Source: Bdellovibrionales bacterium
GTDB taxonomy: Bacteria > Bdellovibrionota > Bdellovibrionia > Bdellovibrionales > UBA1609
Assembly: GCA_016714165.1 (NCBI GenBank)
Contig: JADJNU010000001.1
Span: 1,612,001 to 1,676,000, forward strand
DNA length: 64,000 nucleotides
Direction: 5' to 3'
Numbering within the stretch: the first letter of the stretch is position 1; each line of letters begins with the position of its first letter. Position numbers and translations under genes: made by a program. Positions 50,682-60,560 of this stretch are shown one piece after another. The notes under the pieces are model-generated. The model saw only the letters and a list, made by a program, of their open reading frames with translations. It ran no database searches and had not been told where the DNA came from.

Positions 50682-53507
50682 TTAAAACAACACTATTGAC
50701 TCAATATCTAACCCGAGAGTCCTGGCGTCATCGCCCAATCCTGTCTTGGAAGGGACAAAAGTATTGGATTTAAGCATAAGACGAGTGAATTCCTTTATTG
50801 AATCCGGAAATTCAAATATCAATGATGTTCCCCTCTTCTCAATAAATCGAATCACACGATCATCAACCTTCACTTCTGGATTCAAGTTTCCAAATCCTTT
50901 ATCTTGAAATTCAGGTTTCAGATAAGGATTCCACCCTCTAGTTCGAATCTCTAAAAAATGAGAAGGCTTTCTCACCTTAAAATCACCGTAAATCACTCCC
51001 TCACCTGTTGTCCAAATTTCATCTGTATGAAATTGCGCAATCCCGACTCTATGAGGATACACCGCCGGAAAGAGCTGATAGCTGATATTGCGAATATGTA
51101 TTTTTCCAATACATTCAAGGTGTTCCTGTGTGAGGTTCTTAATCTCCATTTTGTTAAAAGGCTTTCCAGAACTGTCAAAAGGAAAAAGATATTCCATTTT
51201 ATTGTTGTCAGCAAACCCCATCACTCGATTGCCACTCAAACGAAGATCTACATTTGATATATTTTCACATTTTGGATTATTTCGATTGGTCAATTCTATC
51301 GCTATTCCTTCCGATATATTACCTCTGTACATTCCTTGCGCAAAATTAAAAGCAAGAGACCGGCCATCGCCATCCAAAATCCATCGATCGGAAGTGGTTT
51401 TAGGCCAATAAACCAATCTTTCTTCCAAGCTTTTTCTATCAATATCGTAAAGGTACCAGTCCTGGTGAAGATTCACATAATTTCTCGGAGCCCACCGAGT
51501 GGCCTCCAGTCTCGAGGCAGCAAGATCAAAATGGCCAGATAACTTTAGAAAAGGCAATCGAGTCAACTCGAGGGGTATAGGCGAAAAAACCCGCGTATTA
51601 TCCTTTCTATTCAAAACTAGTGGACTTAATGATAATGCAATATCCAGAGGATCGTTAATCACCGCAACAGATCGGTCAAAATAATAGCTCAGAGAAGCGA
51701 CGACATCCATAAATGGGCTAGCTGGCTTTAAAATAAGCAGCAAATCACTTTTGTCCACTCTGTTCACTACTTGCTGCAAGGAACTCGCCAATCCCTTCAT
51801 CTCACTGCTTTTAATTTGATTAAAATCGCGCTGCAATGATTGAACAGAGAGCCAAACCAGCGAGAATACCGCCACACCTGCTTTCCATTTTCCAGCTTCG
51901 ATCCAACCCGAAAGAAAAACCGTGCCGACCAAAATAGTATAGGGAATCAATTCCATGATTTGATAGCGAAGGCAGTAGTATTGAAAAGCGACAAAATCCT
52001 GATGGTATCCGGCATAAAACCAGGAAAATGCAATTATGAAGAGAACGAAACCAAATAAAAGCGACCGCCTTCGAACAAAATCCCTCAGGGACCCAACAAA
52101 CGCCAAAAAAAATAATGGCGTCAATAGGTCGATGATAACCGCCAAAGAGGACGTCTTCATTGATTCTAAAGCAGTCAGTCCTTTCAACCAATTTGCTCGA
52201 TCAGAATTCGCAGACCCCGAACCAGGAAATTCCCAAAGCGAGTAAGCCTGGTAAGCATTTGCAATGAGGGCCAAAACCGCCAGAAAGAACACAGTTTCTT
52301 TGCATATGCGAACCAGTCTAAATCGCAAATTGGCATTTGCTCTAGCCATTCTTCGCATCATCAACCCTGAAAACACGATCGAAGTCAGACTTAGCGCCAT
52401 GAAAGGTAACCAAACAGAAATGTCTGTGGTCTTCATAAATCCAAATAATGATCGATGTAATTCATAAAAATAGGGAAACGAAAAGAAATACCCATAGGCT
52501 ATCGAACTTCCATCACTTGCCAAAATTCCTAAGAAGAAAACACTCCACCATTTAAATTTAATTGCAGATTCCTCAAAAATTGCAGCGACTACCCAAATCA
52601 AGAAAAAGAAGGGCATCCAAATAAACCCACTGATACGAGTGAGAAAATAACAACAGAAAAGTCCTAGCGAGAGAATCAGATAATAAACGAAGGAAGCCCC
52701 CCCGCCTCTGAATCGATACCCTCTTAACAAATAATAGACCCCTCCAGTGGTTAGAGCCAATGCCATGATTTCAGTTAAGGGATAATTAGAAAAATACACA
52801 TGAGCGGGGTTTATAGCGATTAAAAATCCAGTCAAAAAAGAAGGCAAACGTTTGCCTCCCGTCAGCTCAAATGCAATCAAATATAAAAAGGCTATGCTAA
52901 GAAGGCTAAATAGGGTCAATGAATAGACCCGATTGGAATCACCAAAGATTTCTCCAAAAATCGCTAACCATGCGGGATGCAGGTGATAAAACTGAAATAG
53001 AAGTTCAGAGGAACCCTCTGCCTTAAAATAGACTCCAGGCCTTGCTATACCGCCATATTTGCCCCTAACCGTGTCCATCTTACTGTGGACTCTATTGAAT
53101 AAGTCATAATATTCCGCTAGCTCGACGTTTTTAAACTCTTCTCTCACCGGATCAACCAGTGAGGTTGCACCTGTCCGACTCATAAATGCGGACGCAATAA
53201 CATATACACCCTGGTCCTGCCCGCCCGTGACAAAAAGGGAAGGAGATGCCCTAAAAAAAATCGCTATCAGTAATATAACCAAAAGTTCAATCTTAAATTC
53301 TTCAGTTTTAAAAACGAATTTAAATTCATACTTGAATCGCAATATCCCTATTACGAATAAAAAGGCAACCAAACCTACACCGATTGAATGCAATCCACTA
53401 AACAGACCAAGACAGAGAAGTCCCAAAGCGGCAGCGCTCGTTAACACAAGCCAAATACAAAATAGATCGAGAGCCGATACAACTTTATAGAAACTTTTAT
53501 CGTTCAT
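50682..53507 (-). CDS. Giant polytopic membrane protein, GT-C-like
   Basis: 941 residues. The N-terminal ~570 have about 12-14 predicted membrane helices. The first large loop has VTGGQDQGVYVIASAFMSRTG and a later one LFQFYHLHPAWLAIFGEIFG, as in GT-C transferases that take lipid-phosphate sugars. The C-terminal ~370 residues are soluble, presumably periplasmic, and end with a module that has FLEIRTRGWNPYLKPEF. No exact family is recognised. It would transfer a sugar on the outside of the membrane, possibly from the product of the GT2 gene at 39.1 kb. It separates legG from ptmE in an otherwise biosynthetic operon. Confidence 0.7.
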   Translation of the reverse strand: MNDKSFYKVVSALDLFCIWLVLTSAAALGLLCLGLFSGLHSIGVGLVAFLFVIGILRFKYEFKFVFKTEEFKIELLVILLIAIFFRASPSLFVTGGQDQGVYVIASAFMSRTGATSLVDPVREEFKNVELAEYYDLFNRVHSKMDTVRGKYGGIARPGVYFKAEGSSELLFQFYHLHPAWLAIFGEIFGDSNRVYSLTLFSLLSIAFLYLIAFELTGGKRLPSFLTGFLIAINPAHVYFSNYPLTEIMALALTTGGVYYLLRGYRFRGGGASFVYYLILSLGLFCCYFLTRISGFIWMPFFFLIWVVAAIFEESAIKFKWWSVFFLGILASDGSSIAYGYFFSFPYFYELHRSLFGFMKTTDISVWLPFMALSLTSIVFSGLMMRRMARANANLRFRLVRICKETVFFLAVLALIANAYQAYSLWEFPGSGSANSDRANWLKGLTALESMKTSSLAVIIDLLTPLFFLAFVGSLRDFVRRRSLLFGFVLFIIAFSWFYAGYHQDFVAFQYYCLRYQIMELIPYTILVGTVFLSGWIEAGKWKAGVAVFSLVWLSVQSLQRDFNQIKSSEMKGLASSLQQVVNRVDKSDLLLILKPASPFMDVVASLSYYFDRSVAVINDPLDIALSLSPLVLNRKDNTRVFSPIPLELTRLPFLKLSGHFDLAASRLEATRWAPRNYVNLHQDWYLYDIDRKSLEERLVYWPKTTSDRWILDGDGRSLAFNFAQGMYRGNISEGIAIELTNRNNPKCENISNVDLRLSGNRVMGFADNNKMEYLFPFDSSGKPFNKMEIKNLTQEHLECIGKIHIRNISYQLFPAVYPHRVGIAQFHTDEIWTTGEGVIYGDFKVRKPSHFLEIRTRGWNPYLKPEFQDKGFGNLNPEVKVDDRVIRFIEKRGTSLIFEFPDSIKEFTRLMLKSNTFVPSKTGLGDDARTLGLDIESIVLF

Positions 53508-53522
53508 CTGTCCGATCCATAT

Positions 53523-54590
53523 TTAGCTTTGGTAATCGAAAACACCCTCAAAATCGCTATTAACACGCCGCAATTCCTCGTGTCGACCGATATCAGCCCA
53601 GTAACCTCGAATCGGGTAAGCTGCTGTCTTTACCTTTCGGTCGATGAACTGATGGAACAAAGTAGGCATGTCCAAATACTCATCCTTTGCTACCATGCCA
53701 ACTGCGTCTGAACTCAATACGTAAATGCCAGCATTAACAAAAAAACTTTTTGTTGGTTTCTCGCTCATTTCAGTAATAAAATCATCTTCGACTCTAACGA
53801 CGCCATAAGGCACTTGGACTTCGTATTTGCGCACGGCCATAGTTGCTATGGCTTTCTGAGCATCGTGAAACTCAAGAAGTGATCCAAAATCCAAGTTAGT
53901 TAGGACGTCGCCATTCATAACTATAAGCGGTCCGGGCGGAAGCTCAGGGAGTAGGGACAGAGAGCCTGCTGTCCCAAGCGGCTGCTTTTCATGTAAATAT
54001 TCGATACTAACATTCCACCGGGAACCGTCGCCAAAATAGTCCCGAATCATATCAGCACGATAATTCACTGATACAAAAAATCGCCTGAAGCCAGATTTTG
54101 AAAACTGCTTAATAGTAGTCTCAAGCATGGGCTTGCCACCCACTTTAATGAGTGGCTTTGGACAGGAATCTGTCAATGGACTTAGTCGCGTGCCAAATCC
54201 TCCTGCCATGAGCACGACCCAACTTTCTTGAAAACCGTTAACCAATAGATCATCCATAAAAACGACATCCTGAATTTTTCCATCATCAGTCAGAATGGGA
54301 AGACACCTTACTTCCTTTTCCTTCATAAGGGCCATTAATCCGGCCGTCTTAATACGAACGCCAGCAGCAATTGGACGCGAGTGCATAATATTAGAAACGG
54401 GCTGGGCGAGTGTTGCACCCTTAATCAAAGAGCGACGCACGTCGCCATCGGTGACTGTTCCCATCAAACGATAATCAGAATCAACGACAAACCCTATTTG
54501 AATAGAGCTGCGATCAATTACTCTTAACGCGTCCAAAATGGTCATAGAAGGAGACAACATTGCCGCCTTCCAATCTTTAACCGATGTCAT
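53523..54590 (-). CDS. ptmE: CBS-domain nucleotidyltransferase (PtmE type, glucosamine-1-P guanylyltransferase)
   Basis: 355 residues. Two N-terminal CBS repeats (IQIGFVVDSDYRLMGTVTDGDV; VRCLPILTDDGKIQDVV) precede a nucleotidyltransferase with VVLMAGGFGTRLSPLTDSCPKPL. This CBS-plus-GTase architecture is that of PtmE in Campylobacter, which starts the GDP-linked legionaminic pathway. CBS domains may sense nucleotides. The stop is followed 15 bases later by the GT-C gene; the start overlaps legH by four bases. Confidence 0.9.
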   Translation of the reverse strand: MTSVKDWKAAMLSPSMTILDALRVIDRSSIQIGFVVDSDYRLMGTVTDGDVRRSLIKGATLAQPVSNIMHSRPIAAGVRIKTAGLMALMKEKEVRCLPILTDDGKIQDVVFMDDLLVNGFQESWVVLMAGGFGTRLSPLTDSCPKPLIKVGGKPMLETTIKQFSKSGFRRFFVSVNYRADMIRDYFGDGSRWNVSIEYLHEKQPLGTAGSLSLLPELPPGPLIVMNGDVLTNLDFGSLLEFHDAQKAIATMAVRKYEVQVPYGVVRVEDDFITEMSEKPTKSFFVNAGIYVLSSDAVGMVAKDEYLDMPTLFHQFIDRKVKTAAYPIRGYWADIGRHEELRRVNSDFEGVFDYQS

Positions 54591-55243
54591 TTATTTTTCT
54601 CCGCTTCTCGAGCTTCTGCAGGCACCCCTAAAATAACCACATTGTCTGGGAAGGATTTAGTTACAACAGCACCCGCGCCAAGAAGACATCCCCTCCCAAT
54701 CTGCACCCCTTGAATAATCGAAGCTCCCACCCCTACATGGGTGTTCATTCCGATAACGACACCTCCTGATATCACACATCCAGGCGCAATATGGCAGTGA
54801 TCCCCGATCACGCAATCGTGATCGATAAGCGAACCTGTGTTCAAGATCACATTCCGCCCAATACTTGTCCCCGTCTGGACTACAACACCGGCTGCAATCT
54901 GGCAGCCTTCACCCAATACGACCTCTGAGTCCACAATTGCCTTTGAGTGTATGACTTTGAGGAACGAGTATCCTAGATCTTTAAAGCGCACAAAGCAATC
55001 CCGCCTTGCGGTGCTTACGCCCACTGAGCCAAGTCCATTTACTAAGGAAATCTCTTTTGGGGAATACTTTAAAACCTTACTTTCGCTGCCAATGATGTTT
55101 GCCCCTAAATGCACTTTCTCACCAATTCGTTTATCGTCTTTTTCTACACAGCCGAGGACCTTGATTCCCATTGAAAACAAGGCACTCAATATTACCCTGG
55201 CATGACCTCCAGCCCCCAAAACAATGACAGGCAGATCTACCAT
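54587..55243 (-). CDS. legH: NeuD/PglD-type sugar O/N-acetyltransferase (LegH-like)
   Basis: 218 residues. An N-terminal Rossmann-like lobe (VIVLGAGGHARVILSALF) and a C-terminal left-handed beta-helix (VILNTGSLIDHDCVIGDHCHIAPG). The catalytic His is in IDHDCVIG. It would acetylate the 4-amino group produced by LegC. The gene overlaps legI by seven bases. Confidence 0.9.
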   Translation of the reverse strand: MVDLPVIVLGAGGHARVILSALFSMGIKVLGCVEKDDKRIGEKVHLGANIIGSESKVLKYSPKEISLVNGLGSVGVSTARRDCFVRFKDLGYSFLKVIHSKAIVDSEVVLGEGCQIAAGVVVQTGTSIGRNVILNTGSLIDHDCVIGDHCHIAPGCVISGGVVIGMNTHVGVGASIIQGVQIGRGCLLGAGAVVTKSFPDNVVILGVPAEAREAEKNK

Positions 55244-56316
55244 ACAATCAACTCATCTTGTCCGTAGCTACGATCTGACTTCAAACCAATTAACTCATAA
55301 ACACGAAACGGTGACACCCCCACACCTGGGCGCTTGAAACTCAGGTTATGCCATCCAAACTCCTCGCCTTTGTCAATGGGTCGAGAGGCCACTAGGCTCT
55401 TACGAATAACTGAGATGTTTGGTATCTCTTCAGGGCTTGGCACCTTTTTGCCCTCTCCCAATGCTTGACTCACCTGTCGTATGGACGTCACCATTTTTTC
55501 GAATTCATCAAATTCAAGAGATGCTTTATGATCGGGTCCCGAGAGATTTCTATCTAAAGTCACATGCTTTTCAATGACCAAAGCACCAAGAGCTACTGCC
55601 GCAATAGGGACAGCAATCCCCTGAGAATGATCAGACAGTCCCACGGGCAAGTTGAACTCATCTCGAAGGGTTTTCATTGCGTTCAGATTAATAGAAGAAA
55701 ATGGCGCTGGATACTCCGAAGTGCAATGAAGCACAGTTACCATACGAGCCAAGGCATCCCGACCTAAATCAGATTCTAAAATTTTGCAGAACACAGCCAG
55801 TGATGGTTTCTCACTCTCCGGCGCCACCATCCCAAAAGCAAGAGCTCCCAAGGCCAATCTTACTTCTTCAAGATGACTCATACCGGTAGATAGGATAACT
55901 GGTTTCTGGCTCCTCCCGGCAGCCACAAGCAATGGAGCATTTGTGATCTCGCCCGAGGGAATCTTAATGCGATCGACTTCAATTTCGCGCACTAAGAACT
56001 CAAGTGCCTCTTCGTCAAAAGGCGTCGACAAAAATTCAACATCTAAATCGGAACAAATATCACGCAACAAAAAGTGCTCTTGACGAGACAATTCAAGAGC
56101 TTTCAGCATTTCAAATTGGTTCCCAGCAGCTCCCAAATTTAGTTTTTGATATTCCGCCTTCGGCGCATTTGCCGTCACCAGGTTTTCTGCCTTAAATGTC
56201 TGAAATTTAACCACGTCTGCCCCACATTCAGCAGCTCTCATGACGTGTTGCTTGGCCAATTCGAATGACCCATTATGGTTCACCCCAACTTCTGCAATGA
56301 TCAGACAATTTTTCAT
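55237..56316 (-). CDS. legI: N-acetylneuraminate/legionaminate synthase (NeuB/LegI type)
   Basis: 359 residues. LIIAEVGVNHNGSFELAKQ, ADVVKFQTFKAENLVT and IKIPSGEITNAPLLVA are the (beta/alpha)8 barrel lines, and LHCTSEYPAP carries the metal site. The C-terminal SAF antifreeze-like domain is VIRKSLVASRPIDKGEEFGW. It condenses the free hexosamine with phosphoenolpyruvate. A ~30-residue insertion before the HCTSEYP line is, as I recall, typical of LegI rather than NeuB. AAGGAC precedes ATG 56316. Confidence 0.94.
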   Translation of the reverse strand: MKNCLIIAEVGVNHNGSFELAKQHVMRAAECGADVVKFQTFKAENLVTANAPKAEYQKLNLGAAGNQFEMLKALELSRQEHFLLRDICSDLDVEFLSTPFDEEALEFLVREIEVDRIKIPSGEITNAPLLVAAGRSQKPVILSTGMSHLEEVRLALGALAFGMVAPESEKPSLAVFCKILESDLGRDALARMVTVLHCTSEYPAPFSSINLNAMKTLRDEFNLPVGLSDHSQGIAVPIAAVALGALVIEKHVTLDRNLSGPDHKASLEFDEFEKMVTSIRQVSQALGEGKKVPSPEEIPNISVIRKSLVASRPIDKGEEFGWHNLSFKRPGVGVSPFRVYELIGLKSDRSYGQDELIVW

Positions 56317-56320
56317 GAGT

Positions 56321-57517
56321 TTAGTCCTTACTGGCTAACCGATTGTAAAGAAAAGCGCTACTCGGCAAACAAATGATCGCTCCCCTAACTTGGTTGGCCG
56401 TTTCCAATGGCATCTTAGGATATTCATCCAAAAATTTTAGTTCTGGCAATAGATTCCAAGCGGGACGCACCATTATCCGGTTTGCATGACACTTATCGAT
56501 AATTACGTCCCTCAAGTACGATAAATTGTCATTCAGCTGAATAGAGTTGAGCCAATAATTACTTCTTCCAAAACTTGGCTCTCTAACAAACCGAACCCCA
56601 GGCACCCCACCAAATGCCCTCCCATACTTTTCCGCCAGTTTTCGTTTGGCGTCCAAAAAAAGTGGCAATTGCTTGATCTGAGCGCAGGCGAGCGCGGCAT
56701 TAATGTTTGGCATGCGGTTATTAAAACCCATCTCATCATGAATGAATTCCCAAGGATGAGGTTTCTTGGCTGTGGTTGTCAAATGACGAGCCCGTTGCGC
56801 CAGCTCCCTTTCCTGAGTGAGAATAACGCCACCTCCTCCCGCTGTAATAATCTTATTACCATTAAAACTGATGGCTCCCAGCTTTCCCCAAGTGCCTGTA
56901 TGGCGATCTTTGTAAAACGAGCCAAGAGACTCAGCCGCATCCTCAACGACCACTAGCTTCCAACGGTCAGCGAGCTCAAGCAGGCATGTTAAGTCCACTG
57001 AATGACCAAATGTGTGCATAGGAACGATCGCTCTAATTGGACGGTTAGTTTTTCGATTCCAGCATCTATCACCCCTCACTTGGCCAATATCTGAAAGATA
57101 GGATTCCAATTTCTGCAGATCAATTCCAAAAGCCTCTGAGTCGGAATCAACAAAATGAGGAATAGCCCGGCAATAAAGAACAGCATTTGCTGTCGCAACA
57201 AAGGTCAGAGCAGGGATTAATACTTCATCATTCTCCTCAATTCCGGCCAAGAGCAATGAAACGTGAAGAGCGCTAGTTCCGTTCACTACAGCGACAGCAT
57301 AAGCGCTACCTGTGTAATCCCGGACAGCTTTTTCAAAACGATCCACGAATTCTCCAACAGATGAAACAAAAGTTGATCGAATACATTCACTCACCAACTC
57401 AATTTCATCCCCACAAAACCATGGTTCGTGGAGCCCAGCTCCGCTTGGGAACAAGGACACCAGTGTATCAACTATTCCATCAATAACTTCGTAATGGTGC
57501 TTTTGTTTTTCCATCAT
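56321..57517 (-). CDS. legC: LegC-family PLP-dependent aminotransferase
   Basis: 398 residues. LHEPWFCGDEIELVSECI, SSVGEFVDRFEKAV and VNGTSALHVSLLLAG are LegC features, and SFNGNKIITAGGGGVI holds the PLP lysine (N-K). It aminates C4 of the 4-keto sugar made by LegB. It overlaps hisH by four bases (ATGA) and lies four bases before legI. Confidence 0.93.
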   Translation of the reverse strand: MMEKQKHHYEVIDGIVDTLVSLFPSGAGLHEPWFCGDEIELVSECIRSTFVSSVGEFVDRFEKAVRDYTGSAYAVAVVNGTSALHVSLLLAGIEENDEVLIPALTFVATANAVLYCRAIPHFVDSDSEAFGIDLQKLESYLSDIGQVRGDRCWNRKTNRPIRAIVPMHTFGHSVDLTCLLELADRWKLVVVEDAAESLGSFYKDRHTGTWGKLGAISFNGNKIITAGGGGVILTQERELAQRARHLTTTAKKPHPWEFIHDEMGFNNRMPNINAALACAQIKQLPLFLDAKRKLAEKYGRAFGGVPGVRFVREPSFGRSNYWLNSIQLNDNLSYLRDVIIDKCHANRIMVRPAWNLLPELKFLDEYPKMPLETANQVRGAIICLPSSAFLYNRLASKD

Positions 57518-58158
57518 AAGCTCAAAAAATTATTGATCATCTTGAGACCCGCAGGACCGCTCCGTTCAGGATGAAACTGACATCCATAAACCTTCCCGAT
57601 ACCAACCGCAGCGACTATCTTATGCCCGCCGTAAACCGCATACGACATCACCTCACTCGGGTTGAGAACAAAAGCCGAATAGGAATGTAAAAAGTAAGCT
57701 GAAGTACCTCGATCAAGCCCACTTAAAATTGAGTTCTCCCATGTCCGTCCATCATCATTCGGCAAAAGTGAGTTCCATCCAATGTGAGGTATTTTAAGCG
57801 TTCGGCCGTTCGAATCCTGATTCATAATCTTTCGAACTTCGCCTTTTATTATGGCCAATCCCTCAAATCTACCAAACTCGAGGGATCGTTCGAACATCAT
57901 TTGCATGCCCAAGCAAATTCCCAAAAATGGCTTACCTTGAGCGGCATATTGCTTTAATGGTTCAACCAATTCAAGGCTGATCAATCCATTCATTCCATTG
58001 TTAAAAGCCCCCACTCCTGGTAAAACCAAACGCTCAGACTGAAGTATTTCATCCGGATTGCTTGCAAACCTAACTTCAGCCCCTTGAGACTCGAACGCTC
58101 GTCTCACACTGAATAGATTTCCCAATCCATAATCTACTACGGTTACTTGCTTGCTCAC
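57514..58158 (-). CDS. hisH: HisH-like glutaminase, amidotransferase module 1
   Basis: 214 residues from GTG 58158 (GTGA overlap with hisF). Class I glutaminase: VVDYGLGNLFSVRRAFE, the nucleophile line LGICLGMQMMF, and QFHPERSGPAGL with the His-x-Glu pair. It supplies ammonia to HisF and then to the sugar amidotransferase downstream in function. No histidine genes are nearby, so a sugar-amidation role is favoured. Confidence 0.9.
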   Translation of the reverse strand: MSKQVTVVDYGLGNLFSVRRAFESQGAEVRFASNPDEILQSERLVLPGVGAFNNGMNGLISLELVEPLKQYAAQGKPFLGICLGMQMMFERSLEFGRFEGLAIIKGEVRKIMNQDSNGRTLKIPHIGWNSLLPNDDGRTWENSILSGLDRGTSAYFLHSYSAFVLNPSEVMSYAVYGGHKIVAAVGIGKVYGCQFHPERSGPAGLKMINNFLSL

Positions 58159-58940
58159 GCTTGTCTCACTGGTATTCCCTCTTGTTTTGCGTAGTCACGA
58201 ATATCTTTAAAATTGCCACGTCTATAATGGAGAAAATCAGCCATAGCGACAGATCCAATTCCTGAAAGGAAAGCTTCCCGAATGTGACCCAACTCTCCCA
58301 TTCCACCACTAGCGATCACTGGGATCGTAACGGCATTGTTTACGTGCTTCAAGAGGTCAAGATCAAATCCCTTTCTAGTCCCTTCACGATCTACTGAAGT
58401 AAGAAGGATCTCGCCAGCCCCAAGCTCCTGTCCACGTTGCGCCCACTCGATGACATCAATCCCCGTACGTTCTCGGCCATTGTCAATAAAAACCTCCCAT
58501 CGACCAGAGGCTATTCGCTTAGCCTCGATCGAAAGAACCATGCATTGGGATCCGTAGCGATGGGCCACATCGGAGATAATCGAAGGGTTTCGGACGGCCG
58601 CTGTATTGATGGCCACTTTATCAGCACCAGAACGCAAAATCATAGAAACGTCCTCAGTAGTCCTAATACCCCCACCCACGGTAAAAGGAATAAAAATATC
58701 ACTTGCCGTTTTTCGGACGAGGTCAACGAGACTATTTCGATTATAAAGGCTGGCGACAGCGTCCATGTATAAAAGCTCGTCCGCACCTGAATCGTAATAT
58801 TCCTTTGCAAACAGGTAAGGATCGCCTAACACCCTCAATCCTTCCAGCTGAATTCCCTTGATTAAATTTGGCGCCTTGACATCTAAACGGGCTATCAATC
58901 TAAGGGTTGGAAGAGTCTGCATCACACCCTCATTATTCAT
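58155..58940 (-). CDS. hisF: HisF-like ammonia-channel subunit, amidotransferase module 1
   Basis: 261 residues; ATG 58940, or 58922, which has the better GAGGGTG. RLIARLDVKAPNLIKGIQLEG keeps the first catalytic Asp (position 11 in the histidine enzyme), and LTSVDREGTRKGFD keeps the second. The KAPN sequence replaces the KDGR of true histidine HisF. It would pass HisH ammonia to the partner amidotransferase. It overlaps both neighbours by 4-8 bases. Confidence 0.9.
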   Translation of the reverse strand: MNNEGVMQTLPTLRLIARLDVKAPNLIKGIQLEGLRVLGDPYLFAKEYYDSGADELLYMDAVASLYNRNSLVDLVRKTASDIFIPFTVGGGIRTTEDVSMILRSGADKVAINTAAVRNPSIISDVAHRYGSQCMVLSIEAKRIASGRWEVFIDNGRERTGIDVIEWAQRGQELGAGEILLTSVDREGTRKGFDLDLLKHVNNAVTIPVIASGGMGELGHIREAFLSGIGSVAMADFLHYRRGNFKDIRDYAKQEGIPVRQA

Positions 58941-60252
58941 AAACTGTTTTACGAAGTCCCCACTGGCCTCCCTGATACTTCCATAAATGAGGCGATCTAA
59001 ATTGATCTGCCAGTCTCATAAAATATTCCTGATCCATGATAGGTTGTTCAAACGCTTTCGATGCACGAGGAAATTCTCGTTCAGAAATGCTTAAATACCT
59101 GAATATCTCTTCACAAAAACGCTTCGGCCACTCCCCGTCAAACTTCTTCACTAAGGCGACCGCCTCTTCGCGACTAATCTCTCCTGAACGAATTTCCTGA
59201 CTCGCATCATAGGTTGCTCTACCAATACCAAACTTGATAAAGGTCGTATAAAAATGAAAATCATCAATACGATCATCGATACTGTTGTATTTGCTATAGG
59301 TGCCTGGCGTTCTCTCTGGAGATGGTTCGAACCCTCCGTGTTCTACTGAATAATAATAACATCCCTGGGGATGCCATTTGAGGTAGTACCCAAGATAATG
59401 AACCTCAATCCCCTTCTCTCTCACTTTTTCTTGGTCAACAGGCATGTAGGGTTTTAGATCCAGATCATGCAACCCAAATTGGTCCTTCAGGTCCCTAACC
59501 GAAACACCGCTGATGAACATCTCCTCGGCGGGGCGATCATTTACAAAATAGGAATTGTCCCTAATTGCCCGCGAGGATTCTGCGTGTGGATTGCCATATT
59601 CAGCCTCATTTTCTCCATAAAATATCAATTGAATATTAAAAGCCTCAGCCGCCAATCTTGGCGCTAGAGCCTTTTGACCAATAATAAATGGCTGAAATGG
59701 ATGAAATAATTTATCCACCGCAAGGCGAGTCAGTAGGCGATGTACCCTCCCGTTGGGAGTACAAAGGTAGTTATCAAAACCCGCATGTATCCAAGCTTGA
59801 AAATTCTTCCATCCCCATTCGGTATAGATGTGTGGAGCCCATGTCACGGTCAGTGGATGCATTCCATACTTTTCCTTCAGGACGTGGGAGGCATAAAAGC
59901 TATCCTTCCCGCCCGATCCTGGGACCAAACAATCGTAGGACCCATCTTCTTTTCTAAAACGATCACAAAGATCCCGCAATTCTCGATCACGGTCGGACCA
60001 ATCAATGGTAATTTTTTTTTGAATTGCAACCCTGCAAGCATCACAAATCCCATCACTACCGATCTCAATCGTCCTTTTTTTAGATTCTGCAGTATGCATA
60101 AATTCGACCGCCGAATTAGGCCTCTGGTTTGAAATTACGCAATTTTTACAAAAACGTATCTCCCTCGGCAAACCATACTTCGCCTCAAGAGAACCCTCAG
60201 CCACTTCAAACTTTTCTAAATCAATCGTACCAGGACAGGGAATTATTGCCAT
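58933..60252 (-). CDS. N-acetyl sugar amidotransferase, module 1 (WbpG/PseA/PtmG-like)
   Basis: 439 residues. An N-terminal Cys cluster (FCKNCVISNQRP, then GICDAC) is a likely zinc site. The PP-loop CLVPGSGGKDSFYASHVL activates the amide with ATP. FGIGRATYDASQEIRSGE is the C-terminal family line. These enzymes turn an N-acetyl into an acetamidino group using ammonia from HisH/HisF. It is the promoter-proximal gene of the 16-gene leftward block. Confidence 0.92.
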   Translation of the reverse strand: MAIIPCPGTIDLEKFEVAEGSLEAKYGLPREIRFCKNCVISNQRPNSAVEFMHTAESKKRTIEIGSDGICDACRVAIQKKITIDWSDRDRELRDLCDRFRKEDGSYDCLVPGSGGKDSFYASHVLKEKYGMHPLTVTWAPHIYTEWGWKNFQAWIHAGFDNYLCTPNGRVHRLLTRLAVDKLFHPFQPFIIGQKALAPRLAAEAFNIQLIFYGENEAEYGNPHAESSRAIRDNSYFVNDRPAEEMFISGVSVRDLKDQFGLHDLDLKPYMPVDQEKVREKGIEVHYLGYYLKWHPQGCYYYSVEHGGFEPSPERTPGTYSKYNSIDDRIDDFHFYTTFIKFGIGRATYDASQEIRSGEISREEAVALVKKFDGEWPKRFCEEIFRYLSISEREFPRASKAFEQPIMDQEYFMRLADQFRSPHLWKYQGGQWGLRKTVYE

Positions 60253-60560
60253 TTTATGCCGAATCCTTTCAGTCGCTTCGCAGTGAACCCAACCACTTTG
60301 TGCTATAACACGACTCTATCAAATAGTTAGAGGAACTTACTCCGAATTATGAGATGCAGCAATATTCAAAAGACAAAATTAAGGTGAAAGTTCCTACCGG
60401 TTCGCAAGTTCCCTACTCCACAAGAAAGAAATAAAACTCATTGGTCAAAGTGCCACTGGTGCATAGCATAAAATGCTCATCCATTTTAGCAACGCACCCT
60501 CTCTCCTCAATAGCAACTCCTCGCCAATACAGGGTTGAGTTTGACCATCGGAAATAGAAC
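60253..60560. promoter_or_regulatory. Divergent promoter region between the two amidotransferase modules
   Basis: 308 bp with no gene. It must drive the leftward 16-gene block and the rightward module 2. It contains GGAACTT (60332-60338) and two copies of its complement AAGTTCC (60388-60394, 60406-60412), a possible operator or RNA stem, and a short AGCAT/ATGCT repeat near 60466. No strong sigma-70 box pair stands out. Confidence 0.4.

Noticed and set aside
57514..58940. Histidine biosynthesis operon (hisH-hisF)
   Set aside because: No other his genes are nearby, a second hisH-hisF pair exists 3 kb away, and each pair adjoins a PP-loop sugar amidotransferase.
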